Shown here piece by piece: positions 31,745 to 37,315 of a stretch of 37,315 nt of DNA. Position 1 is the stretch's first letter. Every line of letters begins with the position of its first letter. The position numbers and the translations under genes are program-made. Below the pieces are notes generated by a model. That model saw only the letters and a list, made by a program, of their open reading frames with translations, was not told the DNA's origin and made no database searches. The stretch comes from Pseudomonadota bacterium (lineage in GTDB: Bacteria; Myxococcota_A; UBA9160; UBA4427): the NCBI GenBank assembly GCA_027295775.1, contig JAPUKG010000009.1, positions 1-37,315 on the forward strand, in the 5' to 3' direction.

Positions 31745-32590
31745 GTGTCCGCCGCTCCCGCCACGCCCGATGTTTCCGAGGCGGGGGGATCGTCCGTCGC
31801 CGCCGCCGTCTCGGGCTTTCGACTCCCGTTGGAGGGCTTCGGCGTGTTGCGGCGCAACCGAAGCTTGTGGGCGCTGGCCGCAGCGCCGGTGGGTCTATCG
31901 CTGGTGTCGGTCGCCGTGGCTCTCGGCCTGGTGATCGAGTACGCCACCCCGATCCACGGCTTCGTCTCGGGATGGATCCCCGTGCTCGAGGCCGGCTCGT
32001 GGTACGAGTGGCTGTGGGTGGGCCCGGCGCGGGTCGTGCTTGCGCTGCTCGGCACCCTGCTCTTTCTGGCGGCGGCCGGCCTGTCGCTCGTGCTTGGCTT
32101 CCTCGTGGCCAAGCTGCTGTCCTCGCCGATCCTGGACACCCTGTCCGAGCGCGTGGAGCGGATCGTGTCGGGGCAGCCCGTCGAAGCGGGAACCGGGTTG
32201 CGGGGCGTCCTTCGCGACGCCGGCGCGTCGATGTGGAACGAGCTGCGCCGCCTGCTCTTCTTCGTGGGCGTGTGGGCGGCGATCTTCGCGCTGGCTGCGG
32301 TGGTTCCCGGCGCGCAGCTCCTGGCCGCGCCGGCCATGATCGGGTTCACGATCCTCTTCCTGCCGCTGGACTACGCGGGCTACGCTCTCGACCGGCGCCG
32401 GGTCCCGTTTCGCAGCCGGCGCGTCTGGGTCGTCGGCAACCTTCCGCGCATGCTCGGGTTCGGCTCGTCGGCCTTCGTCACCGCGCTGGTGCCCGGCCTC
32501 AATTTTCTGCTGATCCCGATCCTCGTCGCCGCCGGCACACTGCTCGCCCTGCGCCACCCACCGGCTTCAGAGGCCGAGCGCGTCGCGTAG
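31745..32590 (+). CDS. EI24 domain membrane protein
   Basis: A 281-residue polytopic protein of the EI24/CysZ-like family. Hydrophobic segments lie near residues 42-65, 92-122, 168-200 and 240-270. FRLPLEGFGVLRRNRSLW at the N-terminus, SSPILDTLSERVE in the middle and FLPLDYAGYALDRRRVPF near the end are the family landmarks. CysZ relatives are linked to sulfate uptake, but many EI24 proteins have no known role. The GTG at 31745 is the first standard start; an ATT three codons upstream has ideal spacing from AGGAGG. The 3' end overlaps the convergent hydrolase by 24 bp. Confidence 0.85.
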   Translation: MSAAPATPDVSEAGGSSVAAAVSGFRLPLEGFGVLRRNRSLWALAAAPVGLSLVSVAVALGLVIEYATPIHGFVSGWIPVLEAGSWYEWLWVGPARVVLALLGTLLFLAAAGLSLVLGFLVAKLLSSPILDTLSERVERIVSGQPVEAGTGLRGVLRDAGASMWNELRRLLFFVGVWAAIFALAAVVPGAQLLAAPAMIGFTILFLPLDYAGYALDRRRVPFRSRRVWVVGNLPRMLGFGSSAFVTALVPGLNFLLIPILVAAGTLLALRHPPASEAERVA

Positions 32591-33355
32591 GTGGATCCAC
32601 ATCGCCTTCAGCGCCACGCCCGGTAGCTGCTGGTGGCTGCCGTCGAACCACTCGATCTTCTTGGGCTCCTGCGCCGCCTGGTAGAGCGCCTCGGTCGCCG
32701 CCCGTGGCACCGTCTCGTCCCGGGTCGCGTTGACGAACAGGATCGGCCGCGGTGACACGGCGCCGACGAAGCGACACGGGTCGATCGCGTCCGGGCCGAA
32801 GCCCCCGCCCGCCAGGGCCAGGGCGGCGGCGCAAGGCCGCGGATCGACGGCGCAGAATACGGCGCCGAGCATGGCGCCGAGGCTGAAGCCGCCGTACGCG
32901 ATGCGCTCGCCGTCGATCTCGGGCAGGGCGGCGAGCGCGTCCACGGTGCGACGCAGGTCGATGATCGACTGTCGGGCGAACTCGATGCGCAGCGTTTCGC
33001 TGGACGCGTGGTTCGGGGCGGCCAGAACTGCGCTGAACTTCGCGTTGCTGCGCTCGCCGTGCAGGGGGAAGTCGATGGTGGCCACCGCCGCACCGCCGCG
33101 CACCCACGGCCCCCCCGCATCGAGGTACGGCGACTCCATGGAGCCGCCCGCGCCATGCTGGAGGAGCACCAGCGGGTGCGGCGCGCCGGTCTCGGAGGCG
33201 GGGAGAAGCAGTCGCCCAGGAACGCGGTCGCCGCGGGAGGTCAGCTCGAAGCGCACGCAGCGCGCACCGGCGAAGGCCTCTGGCGGCGCGGTCTCGCGCC
33301 GCTGGAATGCCAGCGGCTCGGCTGCGTCGTGATCGAAGAGAGCGTGCTCCGTCAC
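32567..33355 (-). CDS. Alpha/beta hydrolase, dienelactone-hydrolase-like
   Basis: A 262-residue alpha/beta hydrolase. The nucleophile elbow is GGFSLGAMLG (Ser in G-x-S-x-G). The acid lies in NATRDETVP and the histidine in DGSHQQLP, so the triad appears complete. LLQHGAGGSMESPY provides the oxyanion loop. No signal peptide is visible, so it is probably cytosolic; the substrate is unknown. The start is GTG 33355. It lies 35 bp downstream of the ECF sigma gene on the same strand and may be co-transcribed with it. Confidence 0.85.
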   Translation of the reverse strand: MTEHALFDHDAAEPLAFQRRETAPPEAFAGARCVRFELTSRGDRVPGRLLLPASETGAPHPLVLLQHGAGGSMESPYLDAGGPWVRGGAAVATIDFPLHGERSNAKFSAVLAAPNHASSETLRIEFARQSIIDLRRTVDALAALPEIDGERIAYGGFSLGAMLGAVFCAVDPRPCAAALALAGGGFGPDAIDPCRFVGAVSPRPILFVNATRDETVPRAATEALYQAAQEPKKIEWFDGSHQQLPGVALKAMWIHLRDALGL

Positions 33356-33390
33356 GGTGACGGGAGTCTATCGCGGGACGGCAGGTGCTC

Positions 33391-34029
33391 CTAGTGAGCC
33401 AGGAGGATCCGCCGGGCGCGGTAGAGGTTCGACTTCACCGCGTCCTCGGACTTGGAGAGTGTCTTCGCGATCTCGCTGATCGGACGGTGCTCCAGGTGGT
33501 GCATGCGGAACAGGGTGCGTTGCTCTTGGGTGAGCTTGGTGCGCGCCGTCGTTTCCATCTGGGCCAGCCGTTCCTTGACCTCGTAGGCCTCGAGGGGAGT
33601 GGGATCCGGGGCCGCCGCAGTGGCTGCGGGGCCCCGGTCCGGATCGTCCTCCGTCAGCGGCACAGTGACGTGGCGCTTCTTCTTGAAGCGCGCCGCAATG
33701 GTCCGGCGCGTCAGGCCGAACACCCAGGCGGCGAAGGGCGCGTCTCCCCGAAACGACCCGATCGAGGAGAACACGTTGATGAAGGCCTCCTGAACCGTCT
33801 CTTCGGTGTCGGCGCGGTTGTTCAGGCGCTTCTCGACGAAGCGGTAGATACGGGGGAAGTAGCGCTCGTAGACGATCTCGAAGGCCGCCTCGTCGCCCTC
33901 ACACATCTGCTTGACGAGGACTTCGTCGGGCAGGCGGGCCACGCTATCGAGATCAGGTCGAGCCAAGGAGAGGCACCCTTCTTCCCAGGTCCAATTCCAT
34001 CCTCGCCCGTGGCCTTTCGGCTCGGGCAT
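33391..34029 (-). CDS. ECF-type RNA polymerase sigma factor
   Basis: A 212-residue sigma-70-family factor with regions 2 and 4 only. Region 2 spans about 43-118: DEAAFEIVYERYFPRIYRFV, then DTEETVQEAFINVF and APFAAWVFGLTRRTI. A charged linker (about 120-155) follows, then region 4 (about 162-212) with LTQEQRTLFRMHHLEHRPIS and the helix-turn-helix SEDAVKSNLYRARRIL. About 38 residues precede region 2; an internal start is possible. No anti-sigma gene is adjacent: a hydrolase lies downstream, and a nuclease-like gene and ParA-like genes upstream beyond a hairpin pair. A TTGACA at 34067-34072 on the minus strand may be its -35, though no convincing -10 follows. Confidence 0.9.
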   Translation of the reverse strand: MPEPKGHGRGWNWTWEEGCLSLARPDLDSVARLPDEVLVKQMCEGDEAAFEIVYERYFPRIYRFVEKRLNNRADTEETVQEAFINVFSSIGSFRGDAPFAAWVFGLTRRTIAARFKKKRHVTVPLTEDDPDRGPAATAAAPDPTPLEAYEVKERLAQMETTARTKLTQEQRTLFRMHHLEHRPISEIAKTLSKSEDAVKSNLYRARRILLAH

Positions 34030-34085
34030 TCCCCATAGGGAGATGTGGCCCGGGGAGGGTTGCGGGTGTCAAAATTTGTCAGGGG

Positions 34086-34126
34086 TGACGGAAACCGTCA
34101 GGGACGAGATCCCCGTGGGGATCTCG
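34086..34126 (-). terminator. Tandem hairpins after the nuclease-like gene
   Basis: CGAGATCCCC (34105-34114) and GGGGATCTCG (34117-34126) form a perfect 10-bp stem with a 2-nt loop, 2 nt after the stop of the minus-strand gene. TGACGG (34086-34091) and CCGTCA (34095-34100) form a second 6-bp stem. No U-run follows the first stem. They probably end or attenuate the upstream transcript before the sigma gene. Confidence 0.55.
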
Positions 34127-34128
34127 CG

Positions 34129-34710
34129 CTAGGATTCGAAATCGCGGCGCTCCTCGGCGGTGAGGTGGAGATCCGCCTCGCTGAGGCCGCTCCGAAACAC
34201 CGCGGGCTCGGGGGTGTGCCGTCCCAAGCCCGTGGCCGCTCGAGCGGTTGCCCCGACCGACGGGGACGCCGCCTCGATCCAAAATCCGTCCTGGGCGCCA
34301 TTGTGGGCCTCGCGGTAGCACGCGAGCACCGGGGCCTGGGCGCCCAGGCTGGCCGCGGCGCTCCGGGTCTCCGGGTCGAAGTCGGGGCAGAGGAGCACGG
34401 CGCGGACCGGGGCGTCTGGATCCAGCCGTAGCTCGGGTCCGATCTGGGCCCAGTCGGCGAGCCGGGCCGACACCCAGCTGCACAGGGCCAAGGCCCGGGT
34501 CAGGAGTGTCGGGTCGTCACCGGCCTCGCCGATCAGGATCAGGGTCACCTGGCCGCGGTCATCCACCGCCACCAGATCCGCGGTGGAGCGCTCGCCCATC
34601 ACGTCTTCGGCAATCACCCGCAGCGAGGGGCCGAAGTCTCGAATTCGGTCGCGCACCGACCTGCGAAGCGCGTCGCGGGAATCTCGGGGCAGCGACCCTC
34701 GCTCAGACAA
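34129..34710 (-). CDS. Hypothetical protein resembling a degenerate PD-(D/E)xK nuclease fold
   Basis: A 193-residue protein I do not recognise by name. Residues 26-62 read like the core of a restriction-endonuclease-like fold: LRVIAEDV, then STADLVAVDDRGQVTLILIG. An Asp (D45) sits where the metal-binding Asp belongs, but the (D/E)xK strand reads L59-I-G61, so catalysis is unlikely. The remainder is helical with APVRAVLLCPDFDPETRSAA and no membrane segment. It overlaps the pseudo-ParA gene by 8 nt and is the last gene before the hairpins. A protein- or DNA-binding role with the ParA-like proteins is plausible but unproven. Confidence 0.7.
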   Translation of the reverse strand: MSERGSLPRDSRDALRRSVRDRIRDFGPSLRVIAEDVMGERSTADLVAVDDRGQVTLILIGEAGDDPTLLTRALALCSWVSARLADWAQIGPELRLDPDAPVRAVLLCPDFDPETRSAAASLGAQAPVLACYREAHNGAQDGFWIEAASPSVGATARAATGLGRHTPEPAVFRSGLSEADLHLTAEERRDFES

Positions 34711-35500
34711 CGGCCATCTCCCGGGCGTCGTCGAGCACCAGGCGCGCGACGTCGCGCAGGGCTCGGGCCGCGGGGGACTGGGGATGGGCGAGCCCGATGG
34801 GCCGGCGCGCCACGATCGCCCGGTACACGTCCAGATCGTCCACGAGCAGACCGTAGCTCGCCAGCTCGCGTCCGAGGTGGCGCTCTGTCGAGCGAGTCAA
34901 CCGGGCGAAGGCCTGCTCGGCGTCCGCCAGCCGCCGCGCGCCGTGAACCGTGATGCCGACCCGGGCACACTCGTTGGCGCCGAGGATGAGCTTGGCGATT
35001 CCGTAGGTCTCCAGCAGCTCCCGGGCGTCGCCCGACGTGAAGAGCAGGCACCAGCGCAGCAGGCTCGAGCTCTCGGCCAGGCCCGCCAACCAGGGCGGCG
35101 GGATGCGCACGAAGACCACGCCACCTTCCGGTGCTTCGGCGGCCCGATCGACCGCCACGTCGATGGCGTGGCGGTGAAGCTCCCCGAGTCCGCGGGCGTC
35201 CGAGTGCACGACCTCGACACCCACCGGACCGACCCCCGACACGGGGAGCAGTGCCTCGTCTCCACCGGATTTCGGGGCCAGGACCAAGGCGCGCGCGCCC
35301 AGCCGGGCGATCTCCACCGCCAGGTTCCAGGTCAGCGCCGAGCGGACGACGTCGCTCTCGCCGATCGGGACGCCGACCAGGGGAAGGGCGGCGGGCCGCC
35401 GAGCCGGCGTCGGGCCCGCGTGTACCGGTGGCGTCCGGGCAGCCTTGGGCTCAGCCTCCGGCAGGAGGTAGTGGAGGACGTCGGCCAGGTCGCGGGGCAA
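34703..35500 (-). CDS. ParA/FlhG-like protein without a Walker A (pseudo-ATPase)
   Basis: A 265-residue protein. After a Pro-rich N-terminus (1-38), residues 40-75 follow the first strand and helix of ParA/MinD (LPLVGVPIG, then LTWNLAVEIARLGARALVLA). The P-loop position reads PIGESDVVRS with no GK[ST], and the following strand ends AP instead of DxD. The C-terminal third (ERHLGRELASYGLLVDDLDV, RRPIGLAHPQSPAARAL) matches the end of FlhG/MinD proteins. It therefore probably keeps the fold but cannot bind ATP normally. It starts 21 nt after the ParA-CBM48 gene and overlaps the next gene by 8 nt. Confidence 0.75.
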   Translation of the reverse strand: MPRDLADVLHYLLPEAEPKAARTPPVHAGPTPARRPAALPLVGVPIGESDVVRSALTWNLAVEIARLGARALVLAPKSGGDEALLPVSGVGPVGVEVVHSDARGLGELHRHAIDVAVDRAAEAPEGGVVFVRIPPPWLAGLAESSSLLRWCLLFTSGDARELLETYGIAKLILGANECARVGITVHGARRLADAEQAFARLTRSTERHLGRELASYGLLVDDLDVYRAIVARRPIGLAHPQSPAARALRDVARLVLDDAREMAVV

Positions 35501-35521
35501 TTCGCTAGCGGGCCTCCAGTG

Positions 35522-36604
35522 CTAGCGCACCACGAGGATCGAGTTGCGCCCACCGCCGGAGACGGGCAGCGACTGGGCGTTGTCCGGATCCTCCCGCCAT
35601 TCCCCGTCGACGATGTAGCGGTACTGGTAGGTCCCGGGCGGCAGGTGGAGGATCTTCGTCCACACCCGCGTCTCTCCCTCCCGGTCGACGCGTGAGCGCA
35701 CCCCCTTGTCGGGCACCCAGCCGTTGAAGTCGCCCGCGATTCGGACGTCGCCGGCCCGGGCGTCTCGGAAGCGGACGACGACCTCACGCGCGGTGTCGAC
35801 CTCGGCCTGGCGATCCTCCAGTGCGATCGTCTGATCCGGCGGCGACGCCTCCACCTCGATGGCCACGGCGGCGTAGTCGAGAGCGCCGTTCGCCGACGGC
35901 GCGTAGAGGTTGATGGGCACGCCCCGCTTCGCGCACTCGCGGAGCTTCACGTTCTGGCGAATCACCGCGTCGAAGCAGAGGTCCTTGAAGAGCTCGCGCA
36001 TCTCGGCCAGCGTCTGGCGCGCGAAGCGGGTTCGCCCGTCGTAGAGCGTGGGCAGGATGCGCACCGACAGGTCGATTCCGATCCGGTCAGCGAGCAGGCC
36101 GATGGTCTCGAGGAGCTTCTGCACGCCGTCGATGGCGAAGTAGCTCGTCTCGAGGGGGATGATCACCTCGCGCACGGCGCGAAGGGCGTTGAACGTCAGC
36201 AGCCCTACGTTCGGCGGGCAGTCGACCAGCACGTAGTCGTAGCGGGGCGGGAGCTTCGCCAGGGCCGCCGCCAGGCGCTCGGTGCGCGAGTCTTGGCGCT
36301 CGCTGGCGAGCTTCTGCTCCAGGGCCGAGAGCACGATGCTGGACGGCGCCAGGTCGAGGTTGTCCCCCGCGTTCACGATCACCTCTTCCAGGTGGTTGGC
36401 GCCTCCCGGCTCGGCGAGCACTTCGTAGAGGTTCTCGTCGAGCTCGTCCGGGTCGATGCCCAGCGCCAGGCTCGCGTGGGCCTGCGGGTCGAGGTCGACG
36501 ATCAGCACCCGAAAACCGTCGGCGGCGAGCGCTCCGCCCAGGTTGACGGTGGTGGTCGTCTTCCCGCAGCCCCCCTTCTGGTTCACGATGGCGATGGTGC
36601 GCAT
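35522..36604 (-). CDS. ParA ATPase fused to a CBM48/AMPK-beta-like glycogen-binding domain
   Basis: A 360-residue fusion. Residues 1-255 are a standard ParA/Soj ATPase: deviant Walker A KGGCGKTT (10-17, signature Lys10), Walker A' VDLDPQAHAS (36-45), Walker B YVLVDCPPNVG, and the late RQNVKLRECAKRGVPI. Residues about 272-360 form an early-set glucan-binding module: VRIAGDFNGWVPDKGV, VWTKILHLPPGTYQYRYIVD and GEWREDPDN match AMPK-beta/CBM48 domains, including the aromatic carbohydrate-binding positions. ParA proteins position DNA or protein cargo by ATP-dependent patterning; the fusion suggests cargo that is a glucan or glycogen body, or use of the fold for protein contact. ATG 36604 is preceded by a G8 tract and by an inverted repeat. 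No ParB is adjacent. Confidence 0.9.
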   Translation of the reverse strand: MRTIAIVNQKGGCGKTTTTVNLGGALAADGFRVLIVDLDPQAHASLALGIDPDELDENLYEVLAEPGGANHLEEVIVNAGDNLDLAPSSIVLSALEQKLASERQDSRTERLAAALAKLPPRYDYVLVDCPPNVGLLTFNALRAVREVIIPLETSYFAIDGVQKLLETIGLLADRIGIDLSVRILPTLYDGRTRFARQTLAEMRELFKDLCFDAVIRQNVKLRECAKRGVPINLYAPSANGALDYAAVAIEVEASPPDQTIALEDRQAEVDTAREVVVRFRDARAGDVRIAGDFNGWVPDKGVRSRVDREGETRVWTKILHLPPGTYQYRYIVDGEWREDPDNAQSLPVSGGGRNSILVVR

Positions 36605-36622
36605 AGCCCTGTCCCCCCCCAA

Positions 36623-36650
36623 CGATCGACGCCTGATCCAGCGTCGATCG
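36623..36650 (-). promoter_or_regulatory. 10-bp inverted repeat in the parA leader
   Basis: CGATCGACGC (36623-36632) and GCGTCGATCG (36641-36650) are perfect reverse complements around an 8-nt spacer, 18 nt before the ParA-CBM48 start. It could be the operator of the adjacent MerR protein or of ParA, or an RNA hairpin near the ribosome-binding site. It does not resemble the classical parS sequence. The rest of the 146-bp gap to merR also holds two TCCGGA palindromes (36714-36736). Confidence 0.6.
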
Positions 36651-36750
36651 CTTGGTCCCTCGCGGGGTGCGCAGGCTGCGCCTCCATCTCAAACTACACC
36701 AGCCGACTCGAGTTCCGGAGCATGGCCGTCTCCGGACACCACTCCCTACC

Positions 36751-37224
36751 TCAGGCCGTGCGAATCCACTCCCGCTGTCGGCGAACCGGTCGTACCCCCC
36801 GAACAAACCGTTTCTCGGCCTCGCGCCTCCAGGCTTCGACTTCGCTCTGGAACTGCGCGACTTCGAAGACCCACTCCTGGCCCGAGACCGCTTCGAAAAC
36901 CGTACCCTCCCAGAATGCCAGGACCACGTCCCCCGTCGCCACGAGCACCAGCTCGGAGAGGGGGCGGTCCACGCCCGGGAGGAGCTTGCGCAGCGCCTGG
37001 ATGCTGCGGCGAATGCGCTGCACCGAGACGCCGGCGTCGATCAGGCGCTTGGCCGCCTTGAGCGCCACGAGATCGTCGAAGGTGAAGCGGTGATGACCGC
37101 CCGGGGTCTTCACCGTGGGCGCAATCAGGTCCGTCTGCGCCCAGTACTGGAGCTGGCGGCGGGAGATGCCCAGGATCTCGACCACATCCCGGGTTCGATA
37201 GAGCTCGTTCGCATCTGCGGGCAT
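36751..37224 (-). CDS. MerR-family transcriptional regulator
   Basis: A 157-residue regulator. The N-terminal winged helix-turn-helix (9-75) contains YRTRDVVEILGISRRQLQYW, the TPGGHHRF wing and DLVALKAAKRLIDAGVSVQRI. A short dimerisation helix follows. The C-terminal part (about 88-157) is a small beta-rich domain (LVLVATGDVVLAFWEG, VSGQEWVFEVAQ), with no cysteines for metal binding. It lies 146 bp upstream of the ParA-CBM48 gene on the same strand. Inverted repeats occur in front of both genes, which suggests that it controls itself and the ParA set. ATG 37224 gives the usual family N-terminus. Confidence 0.9.
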   Translation of the reverse strand: MPADANELYRTRDVVEILGISRRQLQYWAQTDLIAPTVKTPGGHHRFTFDDLVALKAAKRLIDAGVSVQRIRRSIQALRKLLPGVDRPLSELVLVATGDVVLAFWEGTVFEAVSGQEWVFEVAQFQSEVEAWRREAEKRFVRGVRPVRRQREWIRTA

Positions 37225-37239
37225 CCGCGTTCCGCCTGA

Positions 37240-37264
37240 CGCGATCCCCTATACGCGGATCGCG
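37240..37264 (-). promoter_or_regulatory. 8-bp inverted repeat around a -10-like box upstream of merR
   Basis: CGCGATCC (37240-37247) and GGATCGCG (37257-37264) are perfect reverse complements. The 9-nt spacer reads GCGTATAGG on the minus strand, so a TATAGG -10-like box straddles the spacer, 16-22 nt before the merR ATG region. MerR proteins bind palindromes within their promoters, so this is a good autoregulatory operator candidate. The half-site shares CGATC with the repeat in front of parA. Confidence 0.5.
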
Positions 37265-37315
37265 CCGCGTGGCTCGACCCCAGTCACTCGACTGATCACA
37301 GCGGCTCGGTCCGAA

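Noticed and set aside
36623-36650. Inverted repeat considered as a parS centromere
   Set aside because: It does not match the TGTTTCACGTGAAACA-type parS, no ParB gene is present, and its place in the parA leader suits an operator or hairpin better.

Overview
This 37.3-kb window is GC-rich, Gram-negative-type chromosomal DNA. It carries a complete division and cell-wall (dcw) cluster. MurE has the DNPR motif of the meso-diaminopimelate-adding enzyme. TatA, a lipoprotein-like DsbA, a PhaR-type polyhydroxyalkanoate regulator, an MJ0042 zinc-ribbon/DUF3426 protein, a PASTA-tailed FtsI and a PEP-CTERM-like tail together fit a deltaproteobacterial-grade organism such as Myxococcota or a relative. 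The sequence alone does not settle the phylum. I see no rRNA, tRNA, CRISPR array, insertion sequence or prophage.

Layout. 1-3060: a PEP-CTERM-like remnant, a PIG3-type quinone oxidoreductase, ndk, a 28-residue membrane ORF and a crotonase-family gene lacking both catalytic glutamates. 3086-20940 (minus strand): mraZ-rsmH-ftsL-ftsI-murE-murF-mraY-murD-ftsW-murG-murC-murB-ftsQ-ftsA-ftsZ. From rsmH to ftsQ the genes overlap by 1-4 nt or lie 4-5 nt apart. The cluster is headed by six 10-bp-phased TGG(C/G) repeats that look like the MraZ operator, and no ddl gene is present. 21061-24118: an AcuC-type deacetylase divergent from an SDR-PlsC pair in which both proteins lack their usual catalytic residues. 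24132-27432 (minus): two Get3/ArsA-like ATPases, a helical protein and PhaR. 27608-33355: zinc-ribbon membrane protein, TatA, phosphomannomutase/phosphoglucomutase, a SurA-like/DsbA lipoprotein, an EI24 membrane protein and an alpha/beta hydrolase. 33391-37264 (minus): MerR regulator, ParA fused to a glycogen-binding (CBM48/AMPK-beta-like) domain, a P-loop-less ParA/FlhG-like paralogue, a protein resembling a degenerate nuclease fold, and an ECF sigma factor.

How the genes work together. The dcw block supplies the UDP-MurNAc-pentapeptide pathway (MurB, C, D, E, F), lipid I/II synthesis (MraY, MurG), septal polymerisation and cross-linking (FtsW, FtsI, FtsL, FtsQ) and the Z-ring (FtsZ, FtsA), under probable MraZ autoregulation. 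The best candidate for an undescribed system is the MerR/ParA-CBM48/pseudo-ParA/nuclease-like group. Its first two genes are each preceded by an inverted repeat, and its lead protein joins a positioning ATPase to a glucan-binding module. A second candidate is the asymmetric ArsA pair coupled to PhaR: one subunit keeps the signature lysine of the deviant Walker A and the other does not. It recalls the paired Get3-like ATPases of mycobacteria and suggests a link to storage granules or membranes.

Several genes start with TTG or GTG, and several are preceded by G6-G8 tracts that can serve as ribosome-binding sites through G-U pairing. All functional statements come from motifs read by eye; no database search was possible.
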